DNA from: Changchengzhania lutea
Lineage (GTDB): Bacteria; Bacteroidota; Bacteroidia; Flavobacteriales; Flavobacteriaceae
DNA length: 64,000 nucleotides
Assembly (NCBI RefSeq): GCF_006974145.1
Contig: NZ_CP039456.1
Coordinates: forward strand, 744,001 to 808,000
Direction of reading: 5' to 3'
Positions 53,122 to 61,538 of the stretch are shown here, one piece after another. A program made the translations under genes and the position numbers. Position 1 is the first letter of the stretch. Every line of letters begins with the position of its first letter. The notes beneath the pieces are model-generated. The model was not told the origin of the DNA, made no database searches, and saw nothing but the letters and a program-made list of their open reading frames with translations.

Positions 53122-53152
53122 TTGTGTAGTATTATTTTCATTTCTATATTTG
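53122..53152 (+). promoter_or_regulatory. trp operon promoter
   Basis: TTG (53122-53124), a 20-bp spacer and TATATTTG (53145-53152), a perfect Bacteroidota -7 box, 18 bp before the leader peptide ATG. Confidence 0.8.
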
Positions 53153-53170
53153 AATCATAAAAATTTACAA

Positions 53171-53227
53171 ATGCATACAATTTTAAATCATACTTGGTGG
53201 TGGAGCTTTCGAAACTTACGTTCGTGA
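53171..53227 (+). CDS. trpL: trp leader peptide
   Basis: An 18-codon reading frame MHTILNHTWWWSFRNLRS, stop at 53227, with three consecutive Trp codons. It lies between the promoter and the terminator hairpin at 53264-53296, the layout of classical transcription attenuation: when charged tRNA-Trp is scarce the ribosome stalls at the Trp run and the terminator is not formed. Confidence 0.9.
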   Translation: MHTILNHTWWWSFRNLRS

Positions 53228-53263
53228 AGTAAAACCCTAGTATATTTAAAACTTAAAATATTC

Positions 53264-53296
53264 AAAAGGCTTGTCATTCACGACAAGCCTTTTTTT
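53264..53296 (+). terminator. trp attenuator terminator
   Basis: A 12-bp perfect stem AAAAGGCTTGTC / GACAAGCCTTTT (53264-53275 with 53282-53293) followed by a T-run, 37 bp after the leader peptide stop and 33 bp before the chosen trpE start. Part of its 5' arm probably pairs with an upstream segment in the antiterminated form. Confidence 0.9.
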
Positions 53297-53329
53297 ATGA
53301 ACCTATTTAAGCTTTTCTATATAAAAAAC

Positions 53330-54733
53330 ATGAAAACATATAGTCTATACACGCATTACAAAAAAATTCTGGCAGACACCATCACCCCTGTTAGTATTTA
53401 TTTAAAAATACGCGATAAATACCCTAATAGTATTTTGCTAGAAAGTAGCGATTATCACGCTAATGATAACAGTTTCTCATACATCTGTTTTAACCCCATA
53501 GCCTCAATAAAAGTTAAAAACGAAAGTATTTCACAAACATTTCCTGATGGTCATACCGAAGAAACCAGTATTAACGAATCAACAAATGTTACAGAGGAGA
53601 TTCACCAATTTACTAAACGATTTCAGGTGAATTCGGATACGGATTTCAAATTTATCAATAATGGTATTTTTGGTTATATTGCTTATGATGCCGTAAGATA
53701 CTTTGAAGATATCAAGATCTCCAAAAAGAATGATTCCATTGAAATACCAGATGTGTATTATGCGGTATATCAAAACATCATCGCCATTAATCACCATAAA
53801 AATGAAGCCTATATCTTTGCACATTGTTTTGATACAGAAAGTAATATTGATGACATAGATCACTTAATTAAAGTAAAAAATTTTGCGTCTTACAACTTCA
53901 AATCAAAAGGCGATATCACGTCGAACTTAACAGATAATGAATATAAGGCACAGGTAGAATTGGCAAAAAAGCATTGTGCGCGTGGTGATGTATTTCAACT
54001 GGTACTCTCTAAAAATTTCGCTCAAGAATTCAAGGGTGACGAATTTAATGTGTATCGGGCCTTACGCAACATCAACCCATCGCCTTACCTATTTTATTTT
54101 GATTACGGTAATTTCAAAATTTTCGGAAGTTCTCCAGAAGCACAACTTATTGTTAGCGAAGGACAAGCGGAAATTCATCCCATCGCCGGCACTTTTAAGC
54201 GAACGGGTAACGACACGCAAGATGCCGAATTAGCCAAACTTCTAGTAAAAGACGATAAAGAAAATGCAGAGCATGTGATGTTGGTGGATTTAGCAAGAAA
54301 TGATCTCAGCCGTAACGGGAGCGATGTCACGGTAGACACCTATAGAGAGGTTCAATTTTTCTCACATGTCATCCATTTAGTCAGTAAGGTTACAGGAACA
54401 AAACATCAAGACACGGCAACCATGCAAGTGGTGGCAGATACCTTTCCTGCTGGCACATTAAGTGGCGCACCAAAACATCGTGCTATGCAACTCATTGAAC
54501 AATACGAAAAAACAAGTAGAGCCTTTTATGGTGGTGCTATTGGGTTTATGGATTTTGAAGGAAATTTTAACCATGCCATCATGATCCGTACTTTTTTAAG
54601 TAAAAACCACAAATTACATTGGCAGGCAGGCGCAGGGTTAGTGTCAAAATCCAACCCAGAAAACGAGTTACAGGAAGTATATAATAAATTAGGAGCATTA
54701 ACAAAAGCTATAGAGTTAGCAGAAGATATTTAA
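53330..54733 (+). CDS. trpE: Anthranilate synthase component I
   Basis: 467 aa from MKTYSLYTHYKKILADTIT. An upstream in-frame ATG at 53297 overlaps the end of the terminator T-run and adds 11 atypical residues. The LLESSD motif of the tryptophan feedback site is near residue 37. Active-site signatures GSSPEAQL, HPIAGTFKRTGND and DTFPAGTLSGAPKHRAMQL are intact. It converts chorismate to anthranilate with ammonia supplied by TrpG. First structural gene of the operon. A repeat-filled 181-bp spacer separates it from trpG. Confidence 0.96.
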   Translation: MKTYSLYTHYKKILADTITPVSIYLKIRDKYPNSILLESSDYHANDNSFSYICFNPIASIKVKNESISQTFPDGHTEETSINESTNVTEEIHQFTKRFQVNSDTDFKFINNGIFGYIAYDAVRYFEDIKISKKNDSIEIPDVYYAVYQNIIAINHHKNEAYIFAHCFDTESNIDDIDHLIKVKNFASYNFKSKGDITSNLTDNEYKAQVELAKKHCARGDVFQLVLSKNFAQEFKGDEFNVYRALRNINPSPYLFYFDYGNFKIFGSSPEAQLIVSEGQAEIHPIAGTFKRTGNDTQDAELAKLLVKDDKENAEHVMLVDLARNDLSRNGSDVTVDTYREVQFFSHVIHLVSKVTGTKHQDTATMQVVADTFPAGTLSGAPKHRAMQLIEQYEKTSRAFYGGAIGFMDFEGNFNHAIMIRTFLSKNHKLHWQAGAGLVSKSNPENELQEVYNKLGALTKAIELAEDI

Positions 54734-54737
54734 AATT

Positions 54738-54911
54738 ATGGCGTTACCACAAGGGTCGGGCTTTCCGCTATATCTTTTGCAAAAAAAGCAAAAGGATGCC
54801 GCTTCAATCCCTAACGCAAAAAAGTCAACAGTTTCAAGTAAACAGTTGGCAATAAAAAAAACAAATAGTAAAAAAAGTCTAGAAAACATTCGTGAATTCG
54901 TAGCAAAATAA
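54738..54911 (+). other. 57-codon ORF made from a dispersed repeat
   Basis: An open frame ATG at 54738 to TAA at 54911 fills the trpE-trpG spacer and ends 3 bp before trpG. Its 5' half (MALPQGSGFPLYLLQKKQKD) is translated repeat, and its 3' half is Lys/Ser-rich (ending SLENIREFVAK). No homologue recognised. It may be only an accident of an open frame; it would couple translation to trpG if used. Confidence 0.3.
54740..54818 (+). repeat. Dispersed repeat family A, copy 1
   Basis: GGCGTTACCACAAGGGTC, then GGGCTTT..., ending CAATCCCTAACGCA. Same start and end as copy 2 at 59807-59882 after trpB, with a divergent middle. Well-known style of flavobacterial intergenic repeat. Confidence 0.8.
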
Positions 54912-54914
54912 AAA

Positions 54915-55481
54915 ATGACAAAAGTATTGGTAATCGATAATTACGACAGTTTCACCTACAATTTGGTGCATTATTTAGAAGATTTAAACTGCGAGGTCAC
55001 CGTGGTTAGAAATGATAAATTAAATTTAGAGGATGTTGAACCATTTCAAAAAATCGTATTGTCACCTGGTCCAGGAATTCCAGACGAGGCTGGTTTACTT
55101 AAACCAATTATTAAAAAATATGCCGCAACCAAAAGCATTTTAGGAGTATGTTTAGGGCAGCAAGCCATTAGCGAAGTCTTTGGAGGATCACTTATTAATT
55201 TGGACAATGTGTATCACGGTGTTGCCACGCAAGTCACCATTTGCGTGGATGATGAGATACTTTTCAAGGATTTAGATAAGAATTTAGAAGTTGGTCGTTA
55301 TCATTCCTGGGTGGTCGATCCTAATTTGCCAGCATGTTTAGAAGCCACTTCTTTTGATAGCAATGGCCAGGTCATGTCGTTAAGACATAAACAATATGAC
55401 GTAAAAGGCGTTCAATATCATCCCGAATCGGTTTTAACACCAGACGGGAAAAAAATATTGGAAAACTGGTTGAATAGTTAG
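54915..55481 (+). CDS. trpG: Anthranilate synthase component II (glutamine amidotransferase)
   Basis: 188 aa, class-I amidotransferase. IDNYDSFTYNLVHYL start, oxyanion loop PGPGIPDEAG, nucleophile Cys in GVCLGQQAI, and His-Glu in QYHPESVLTPDG. It releases ammonia from glutamine for TrpE. Stand-alone, not fused to trpD as in enterobacteria. A 308-bp spacer with repeats follows. Confidence 0.95.
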   Translation: MTKVLVIDNYDSFTYNLVHYLEDLNCEVTVVRNDKLNLEDVEPFQKIVLSPGPGIPDEAGLLKPIIKKYAATKSILGVCLGQQAISEVFGGSLINLDNVYHGVATQVTICVDDEILFKDLDKNLEVGRYHSWVVDPNLPACLEATSFDSNGQVMSLRHKQYDVKGVQYHPESVLTPDGKKILENWLNS

Positions 55482-55789
55482 TGGTATTCAGTAGACAGTG
55501 GGCAGTGCTTACTCAGTTGAAAAAAAACGACAATAAGAAATAAATAATAACATTTGAATTGAACTTGGGTTTCCGACACCGTCGGAATCATCAAAATTCA
55601 GAAATAATGAACGAAGGAATGGAGATGCGAAGCGCAGCTTCATGCACGTAATTCCGAAAGGAAATGGTGCTTTAGCAATTTCCTGATTTTGATTTGATTT
55701 TTTGGTTCGTTTTGTATCAAGACAAAATGAGATAAAACTAAATAGAAAGTAACATTAAAAAAATCCCTGCCTGCGCAGGAATAACAAAA
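55482..55789. repeat. Repeat-rich spacer trpG-trpD (308 bp)
   Basis: No gene. Contains repeat B (55560-55613: GGGTTTCCGACACCGTCGGA-type palindrome 55571-55587, then TCAAAATTCAGAAATAATGA), repeat E (55708-55730, CGTTTTGTATCAAGACAAAA) and repeat F directly before trpD (55766-55788, CCTGCCTGCGCAGGAATAAC). Each has a second copy in another trp spacer: B at 59918-59970, E at 56861-56883, F at 58592-58615. Confidence 0.75.
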
Positions 55790-56782
55790 ATGAAAAATTT
55801 ATTAAACAGACTTATAAATCACGAAAGTATTTCCAGCGAAGAAGCAAAACACGTTTTGGTAAACATTTCCAATGGCATGTACAACCAAAACCAAATCGCT
55901 TCTTTCCTTACCGTATTCATGATGCGTAGCATCACACTAGAAGAATTAAGAGGATTTAGAGATGCGCTTTTGGAGCTTTGTATCTCCATAGACTTAAAGG
56001 AATTTAATGCCATTGATTTGTGCGGCACTGGTGGTGATGGCAAAGACACCTTTAACATCTCAACCTTATCATCTTTTGTTACAGCTGGCGCGGGCGTAAA
56101 AGTAGCGAAACATGGCAATTATGGTGTGTCATCAGCTTGCGGGTCTTCCAACGTTATGGAATACTTAGGCATCAAGTTTTCTAATAATGAAGATTTCTTA
56201 AAACAAACCATTGACAAAGCAGGAATCTGTGTGCTTCACGCGCCGTTATTCCATCCAGCCATGAAAAATGTAGCACCCATTCGTCGTGAATTGGGTGTAA
56301 AAACCTTTTTTAATATGTTGGGCCCTATGGTAAATCCTTCATTTCCTAAAAATCAAATGGTAGGCGTCTTCAACTTAGAATTGCTGCGTTTGTATGGTTA
56401 CCTCTATCAAAATACCGATAAAAATTATAGCATCGTGCATGCCTTAGATGGTTATGACGAAATATCATTAACAGGAAAAACCAAAGTGATTTCAAATGAT
56501 TCTGAAACACTTTTTTCACCAGAAGATTTAGGAGTTTCTCAAATTAACCAAGAAGCCATTTTTGGAGGAAATACTGTTGAGGATGCTGCTAATATTTTTA
56601 TAAATGTAATACGTGGTAAAGGGACGGAAGCTCAAAACAATGTGGTTTGTGCCAACGCAGGTTTAGCTATTTCCACAACGAAACAAATAAGTCATAAAGC
56701 AGGTTTTGAAATGGCAAAAGAATCATTACTTTCTGGAAAAGCACAAGGCAGTTTAGATAAATTGATTGAATTGAGTAAATAA
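55790..56782 (+). CDS. trpD: Anthranilate phosphoribosyltransferase
   Basis: 330 aa. Glycine-rich PRPP/anthranilate signature CGTGGDGKDTFNISTLSS, KHGNYGVSSACGSSNVMEY, and the metal-binding DGYDEISLTG region. It transfers phosphoribose from PRPP to anthranilate. The start at 55790 follows repeat F by 1 bp, so the repeat's A-rich end forms its translation leader. Confidence 0.95.
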   Translation: MKNLLNRLINHESISSEEAKHVLVNISNGMYNQNQIASFLTVFMMRSITLEELRGFRDALLELCISIDLKEFNAIDLCGTGGDGKDTFNISTLSSFVTAGAGVKVAKHGNYGVSSACGSSNVMEYLGIKFSNNEDFLKQTIDKAGICVLHAPLFHPAMKNVAPIRRELGVKTFFNMLGPMVNPSFPKNQMVGVFNLELLRLYGYLYQNTDKNYSIVHALDGYDEISLTGKTKVISNDSETLFSPEDLGVSQINQEAIFGGNTVEDAANIFINVIRGKGTEAQNNVVCANAGLAISTTKQISHKAGFEMAKESLLSGKAQGSLDKLIELSK

Positions 56783-56860
56783 AAAGTTTATAGTCACAGT
56801 TTCAGCTAACAGCGAATATTCGACAGGAATTTACTCAGATAGATTAGGTTTTTTTGATTT

Positions 56861-56883
56861 ATTTTGTATCAAGACAGAATGAA
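56861..56883 (+). repeat. Dispersed repeat family E, copy before trpC
   Basis: ATTTTGTATCAAGACAGAAT plus flanks, near-identical to 55708-55730, 16 bp before the trpC start. Confidence 0.6.
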
Positions 56884-56898
56884 CATAAAGAAGAAAAA

Positions 56899-57681
56899 AT
56901 GAATATATTAGACAAAATAACATTAGATAAAAGAAGGGAAGTAGCACTTCGAAAAAACCTCATACCAATTTCACAATTGGAGCAATCTGTCTTATTTGAA
57001 AGACAAACCATTTCATTAGCTCACAATTTAAGACATAGTTCTTCAGGAATTATTGCAGAGCATAAGCGTAGATCTCCTTCAAAATCTGTAATTAATAATA
57101 GTTTGAATATTCAAGACGTTGCTAAAGGCTATGAAGATGCTGGTGTTTGTGGCATGTCTGTTTTAACTGATGGAAAATATTTTGGCGGTTCTTTAGATGA
57201 TTTATTAACTGCAAGAGCAAGTTGCCGGTTACCACTGCTTAGAAAAGAATTCATAATAGACGAATACCAACTTTTAGAAGCCAAAGCTTATGGTGCCGAT
57301 GTTATTTTACTAATCGCTACCATTTTATCCAGAGATGAAATTAAGCAATTTTCAGAATTTGCAAAAAGTTTGCACTTAGATGTCCTTTTAGAAGTTCATA
57401 ATGAAGAAGAATTGCACAAATCCATCATGCCTAGTTTGGATATGTTGGGTGTAAATAATAGAAGTTTAAAAACATTCGAAGTCAGTTTAGAAACCAGCAA
57501 GCAATTAAGTAGCATTATTCCTGAAGATTTCGTGAAAGTTTCAGAAAGTGGTATAAGTCATATTAATGCCATCAAAGCATTAAAGCCTTACGGTTATCAA
57601 GGGTTTCTAATTGGTGAAAACTTTATGAAAACCGATAACCCAGGTGCAAGCGCCACTGAATTTATAAAAGGCCTCCTTTAA
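56899..57681 (+). CDS. trpC: Indole-3-glycerol-phosphate synthase
   Basis: 260 aa from MNILDKITLDKRREVALRK. A longer frame to 56854 would translate repeat E and is rejected. Family signatures IIAEHKRRSPSKS, LLRKEFIIDEYQ, LGVNNRSLKTFEV and VSESGIS are present, covering the catalytic Lys and Glu residues. It closes the indole ring. A 7-bp hairpin CTCCTCC/GGAGGAG (57682-57698) begins immediately after its stop. Confidence 0.95.
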   Translation: MNILDKITLDKRREVALRKNLIPISQLEQSVLFERQTISLAHNLRHSSSGIIAEHKRRSPSKSVINNSLNIQDVAKGYEDAGVCGMSVLTDGKYFGGSLDDLLTARASCRLPLLRKEFIIDEYQLLEAKAYGADVILLIATILSRDEIKQFSEFAKSLHLDVLLEVHNEEELHKSIMPSLDMLGVNNRSLKTFEVSLETSKQLSSIIPEDFVKVSESGISHINAIKALKPYGYQGFLIGENFMKTDNPGASATEFIKGLL

Positions 57682-57698
57682 CTCCTCCAAAGGAGGAG
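57682..57698. repeat. Palindromic hairpin after trpC
   Basis: CTCCTCC AAA GGAGGAG starting at the base after the trpC stop; GC-rich compared with its surroundings and probably part of the dispersed-repeat cluster that continues into trpF. Confidence 0.6.
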
Positions 57699-57711
57699 AA
57701 TACTTACTTAT

Positions 57712-58497
57712 ATGAATAAGAAAAACAAACATATTACCTCAACAGTTCCCTCTCCTTTGGAGAGTCCCGATAATTATCGGGATAGGGTGAGGCTTAAAGT
57801 TTGCGGTATGAAATATCAAGATAACATAATCCAAGTTGCTACATTGCAACCGGATTATCTTGGGTTTATTTTTTACGAAAAATCCGTACGGAACTTTGAT
57901 GCTTCTAATATTCCTAAATTACCAAATTCAATAAAAAAAACAGGCGTTTTTGTTAATGCCGATATTGATTTTGTTATTGAAAAAATCAACACCCATAATT
58001 TACAAGCAGTTCAGTTACATGGTGAAGAATCGCCAGAATATTGCTTGAAATTGAAACGTCATGAAGAGGAAAGAAACGACGTGGTAATCTCTTCAGGTGA
58101 AACAGACTGCCGCGACTTTGAAAAAAAGTCTCACAATGACAAGAACATTGAAATCATTAAAGTATTCTCCATCAAAAACGAATTTAACTTTGAGATTTTA
58201 AAACCCTATGAAAACGTAGTTGACTATTTCCTGTTTGATACCAAAGGAAAATTACCCGGAGGCAATGGTTATACTTTTGATTGGGCTATTTTAAACAACT
58301 ATCCATCAACAGTACCGTTTTTTCTTAGCGGCGGTATTGGTTTAAATGAAGTTGAAAACATTAAAAACTTCCAACAAAGCAAAGCTTCAAAATACTGCTA
58401 CGCTATAGACGTAAACAGTCAATTTGAAATAGAACCGGGATTAAAGAATATTGAAGATTTAAAGGAATTTAAAAGAAACGTCATTACGAGGAGATAA
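57712..58497 (+). CDS. trpF: Phosphoribosylanthranilate isomerase with repeat-derived insertions
   Basis: 261 aa from ATG 57712; an in-frame GTG at 57787 would give the normal start MRLKVCGMK. Core motifs are intact: LKVCGMK, PDYLGFIFYEKSVR, QLHGEESPEYC, FLFDTKGKLPGGNG, FLSGGIG and AIDVNSQFEIEPG. Three segments are repeat-derived. They are the N-terminal extension (57748-57792, with an 18-bp palindrome), an in-frame 84-bp insertion of 28 residues (58057-58140) between LKLK and the NIEIIKVF strand, and the last six codons with the stop (58479-58497). The isomerase remains plausible because the insertion lies in a surface loop of the barrel. Confidence 0.93.
   Translation: MNKKNKHITSTVPSPLESPDNYRDRVRLKVCGMKYQDNIIQVATLQPDYLGFIFYEKSVRNFDASNIPKLPNSIKKTGVFVNADIDFVIEKINTHNLQAVQLHGEESPEYCLKLKRHEEERNDVVISSGETDCRDFEKKSHNDKNIEIIKVFSIKNEFNFEILKPYENVVDYFLFDTKGKLPGGNGYTFDWAILNNYPSTVPFFLSGGIGLNEVENIKNFQQSKASKYCYAIDVNSQFEIEPGLKNIEDLKEFKRNVITRR
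58057..58140 (+). repeat. Dispersed repeat family D inside trpF
   Basis: 84 bp (28 codons, no stop) starting CGTCATGAAGAGGAAAGAAA and ending CACAATGAC. Clearly related to the copy at 58479-58553 (CGTCATTACGAGGAGATAAA, ending CGCAATGAC), sharing ACGACG, GTAATCTC.TCA and GAAACAGA.TGC. Confidence 0.85.
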
Positions 58498-58553
58498 AAC
58501 GACGAAGTAATCTCATCAAAAGAAACAGATTGCTTCACTACGTTCGCAATGAC
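58479..58553 (+). repeat. Dispersed repeat family D at trpF 3' end
   Basis: Starts CGTCATTACGAGGAGATAAA, ends CGCAATGAC. Supplies the trpF stop codon (58495-58497) and most of the trpF-trpB spacer. Confidence 0.85.
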
Positions 58554-58591
58554 GAAAAAAAGAAATAATAGTATAGAAATTAACAAAAAGA

Positions 58592-58615
58592 TTCTGCCTT
58601 CGCAGGAATAACAAA
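58592..58615 (+). repeat. Dispersed repeat family F before trpB
   Basis: TTCTGCCTTCGCAGGAATAA then CAAA, 4 bp before trpB; matches the element before trpD (55766-55788). Confidence 0.7.
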
Positions 58616-58619
58616 GATT

Positions 58620-59801
58620 ATGAATTACAACGTAAACGAAAAAGGATATTATGGTGAATTTGGAGGGGCGTTTATTCCAGAAATGCTATATCCAAATGTG
58701 GAAGAGTTACGCCAAAATTACTTAAAAATAATGGCAGAACCCGATTTTAAAAAAGAGTTCGATCAGCTTTTAAAAGATTATGTTGGGCGTCCTTCTCCGC
58801 TCTATTTTGCGAAACGTCTTTCTAAAAAGTACAACACGAAAATTTACCTAAAACGCGAAGATTTAAATCATACAGGCGCACACAAAATAAACAATACCAT
58901 TGGTCAAATCCTGATGGCACAACGTCTAGGTAAAACCAGAATCATTGCTGAAACAGGGGCAGGACAGCACGGTGTTGCCACTGCCACGGTTTGTGCATTA
59001 ATGGGCTTGGAATGTATTGTTTATATGGGTGAAATTGATATTGCCAGACAGGCACCTAATGTCGCCCGAATGAAAATGTTGGGCGCCAAAGTTGTTCCTG
59101 CCTTATCCGGAAGCAGAACGCTAAAAGACGCCACAAACGAAGCCATTAGAGATTGGATAAACAACCCCGTAGACACCCATTATATCATAGGGTCTGCCAT
59201 TGGGCCGCACCCTTATCCAGATATGGTCACACGGTTTCAATCGGTCATATCAGAAGAAATAAAATGGCAATTAAAAGCACAGGTAGGTCGTGAAGATCCG
59301 GATTATTTGGTAGCCTGCATTGGCGGTGGTAGTAATGCAGCAGGTACGTATTATCACTATTTACATAATGAAGCCGTTGGCATCATTGCTGTTGAAGCCG
59401 CCGGATTGGGTGTTGATTCTGGCGAAAGCGCGGCCACCTCGGTTTTAGGAAAAGAAGGCATTATACATGGTTGTAAAACCCTATTGATGCAAACGCAGGA
59501 TGGTCAAATTACAGAGCCCTACTCTATTTCGGCAGGTCTAGATTACCCAGGTGTTGGCCCGATGCACGCGCATTTATCAAAAACAGGACGCGCCGAGTTC
59601 ATATCAATAACCGATAGTGATGCTATGGAGGCCGGTTTGGAACTCTCGAAATTAGAGGGCATTATTCCAGCCATTGAAACCGCGCACGCCCTAGCACTTT
59701 TTAAGCACAAAACCTTCAAACCAGACGATGTTGTGGTAGTCAGTCTATCGGGGCGGGGCGATAAGGATTTAGAAAATTATATCGATTATTTTAAAATATA
59801 A
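58620..59801 (+). CDS. trpB: Tryptophan synthase beta chain
   Basis: 393 aa, family-typical length. PLP lysine in [30 protein letters not shown]-phosphate loop GGGSNAAG, and the C-terminal serine of LSGRGDKDL. It condenses indole with serine. It forms the alpha2-beta2 complex with TrpA, whose gene follows after a 207-bp repeat-filled spacer. Confidence 0.97.
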   Translation: MNYNVNEKGYYGEFGGAFIPEMLYPNVEELRQNYLKIMAEPDFKKEFDQLLKDYVGRPSPLYFAKRLSKKYNTKIYLKREDLNHTGAHKINNTIGQILMAQRLGKTRIIAETGAGQHGVATATVCALMGLECIVYMGEIDIARQAPNVARMKMLGAKVVPALSGSRTLKDATNEAIRDWINNPVDTHYIIGSAIGPHPYPDMVTRFQSVISEEIKWQLKAQVGREDPDYLVACIGGGSNAAGTYYHYLHNEAVGIIAVEAAGLGVDSGESAATSVLGKEGIIHGCKTLLMQTQDGQITEPYSISAGLDYPGVGPMHAHLSKTGRAEFISITDSDAMEAGLELSKLEGIIPAIETAHALALFKHKTFKPDDVVVVSLSGRGDKDLENYIDYFKI

Positions 59802-59806
59802 AATGT

Positions 59807-59882
59807 GGGCGTTACCACAAGGGTCAGGCTTTCGGCAGTCGCTCTCTCCGAGGAGCTCCAACAATGCCTCAATCCTTAACGC
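59807..59882 (+). repeat. Dispersed repeat family A, copy 2
   Basis: GGGCGTTACCACAAGGGTCA ... CTCAATCCTTAACGCA; same ends as copy 1 at 54740-54818. Confidence 0.8.
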
Positions 59883-59917
59883 AGTGCAGAACTAGAAATG
59901 AAACTATCGATAATAAT

Positions 59918-59970
59918 TAAACTTGAAGGTTCGACTTTGTCAGAACTTCAAAATTCAGAAATATTAAACA
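59918..59970 (+). repeat. Dispersed repeat family B, copy 2
   Basis: TAAACTTGAAGGTTCGACTT, then GTCAGAACTTCAAAATTCAG and AAATATTAAAC. Aligns with 55560-55613, with a weaker central palindrome. Confidence 0.65.
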
Positions 59971-60008
59971 AACCCTGAATCAGTTTAGGATAATAAAATT
60001 GTTTACAG

Positions 60009-60779
60009 ATGAACAGAATAAATCAAAAATTACAACAAGAGGAAAAAATATTGTCTATATACTTTACAGCAGGTTATCCCAGTATCAACAATACCGTTTC
60101 CATTATTCAAGATCTCGAAAAAAGCGGTGTAGACATGATCGAAATTGGACTCCCTTTTAGCGATCCTTTGGCAGACGGCCCAACCATTCAAGCAAGCTCT
60201 ACACAGGCTTTACAAAACGGCATGACCACTGAGCTACTTTTTAATCAGTTACAGGACATAAGAAAAACGGTCGATATTCCTTTAATCATTATGGGGTATT
60301 TTAACCCGATACTTCAATATGGCGTGGAAGCCTTCTGTAAAAAATGCCAGGAGATTGGTATCGATGGACTTATCATACCAGATTTACCTGTAGATGTGTA
60401 TCATGATGACTATAAATCGACATTTGAAAAATATGGATTAATCAACGTGTTTTTAATCACGCCACAAACGTCCGATCATCGCATTCAATTTATCGATTCC
60501 ATTTCAAACGGATTTATTTATATGGTCAGTAGCGCCAGCGTTACGGGAAGTCAATCTGGTTTTGGAAAAGACCAAACGCAGTATTTTGAGCGTATATCTA
60601 ATATGCATCTGAAAAACCCCCAAATTATTGGTTTTGGAATTTCAGATAAAGACACCTTTTCACAGGCTACCAAACATGCCAAGGGTGCCATTATTGGAAG
60701 TGCTTTTATAAAACATCTTACAAATAATGACATAGCAAGCATTGGTGATTTCGTGAAATCCATACGTTCTAAAAATTAA
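60009..60779 (+). CDS. trpA: Tryptophan synthase alpha chain
   Basis: 256 aa TIM barrel. Catalytic Glu and Asp in MIEIGLPFSDPLADGPTIQ, LIIPDLPVD, and the phosphate loop GFGISDKDT with IIGSAFIK. It cleaves indole-3-glycerol phosphate to indole, channelled to TrpB. Last trp gene; the next gene starts 20 bp downstream, without a visible terminator between. Confidence 0.96.
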   Translation: MNRINQKLQQEEKILSIYFTAGYPSINNTVSIIQDLEKSGVDMIEIGLPFSDPLADGPTIQASSTQALQNGMTTELLFNQLQDIRKTVDIPLIIMGYFNPILQYGVEAFCKKCQEIGIDGLIIPDLPVDVYHDDYKSTFEKYGLINVFLITPQTSDHRIQFIDSISNGFIYMVSSASVTGSQSGFGKDQTQYFERISNMHLKNPQIIGFGISDKDTFSQATKHAKGAIIGSAFIKHLTNNDIASIGDFVKSIRSKN

Positions 60780-60799
60780 TAATCTTTAAACCTGTTTTT

Positions 60800-61531
60800 A
60801 TGAAAAAGACTCTTAGTGCCACCGTATTCTCACTTGCTATTATTATAGCTGCCATCATTTTTGGCAATGCAGTAATAAATAGAAATAAAAAAGCCGGTAC
60901 TATAGCCGTGACGGGATTGGGACAGACTAATTTCACTTCAGATTTAATTGTTTGGGAGGCTAAGTTTTCCAGAATTAACACTGATTTAAAAGAAGGCTAT
61001 TCCAATTTAAAAAAGGATAAAACCCTCATCCAAGCGTATCTTAATTCCAAAGGCCTCCCAGATAGCCTAATCGTTTTCAGTGCGGTTGAAACGCAGAAAA
61101 ACATGAAGCAAAACTATGGCACTAACGGTAATTATTTGGGCCAGGAATTTACGGGATACACCCTCAATCAAACGGTGCAAATCAATTCGCCTGCGGTCGA
61201 ACAGGTTGAAAAGATCTCAAGAGAAGTGACCGATTTATTAAATCAAGGCATTCAATTGTACTCCATGCCCCCTCGATATTATTATACCAAACTGGAAGAT
61301 TTAAAAATTGAAATGATTGCACGAGCTACAGAAAACGCCAATTTGAGAGCGAAACGCATTGCTGAAAACTCTGGCGCAAATTTGGATGACTTAATCACTG
61401 CAAATATGGGTATTTTTCAAATTACGGGACAAAACTCCAATGAAGATTATTCCTGGGGCGGCGCATATAATACCACGTCAAAAGAAAAAACAGCATCCAT
61501 CACCATGAAACTCACTTATCAAGTAGATTAA
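60800..61531 (+). CDS. SIMPL-domain protein (DUF541)
   Basis: 243 aa. N-terminal hydrophobic anchor or signal (about 5-26), then a SIMPL domain (about 35-240) with IAVTGLGQTNFTSDLIVWEA, KIEMIARATENANLRAKRIA and the closing SITMKLTYQVD. Members of this family (YggE-type) are periplasmic proteins linked to oxidative stress tolerance; the biochemistry is unknown. Close spacing to trpA (20 bp) and trmL (7 bp) suggests readthrough from the trp operon. Confidence 0.88.
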   Translation: MKKTLSATVFSLAIIIAAIIFGNAVINRNKKAGTIAVTGLGQTNFTSDLIVWEAKFSRINTDLKEGYSNLKKDKTLIQAYLNSKGLPDSLIVFSAVETQKNMKQNYGTNGNYLGQEFTGYTLNQTVQINSPAVEQVEKISREVTDLLNQGIQLYSMPPRYYYTKLEDLKIEMIARATENANLRAKRIAENSGANLDDLITANMGIFQITGQNSNEDYSWGGAYNTTSKEKTASITMKLTYQVD

Positions 61532-61538
61532 TAAAAAT

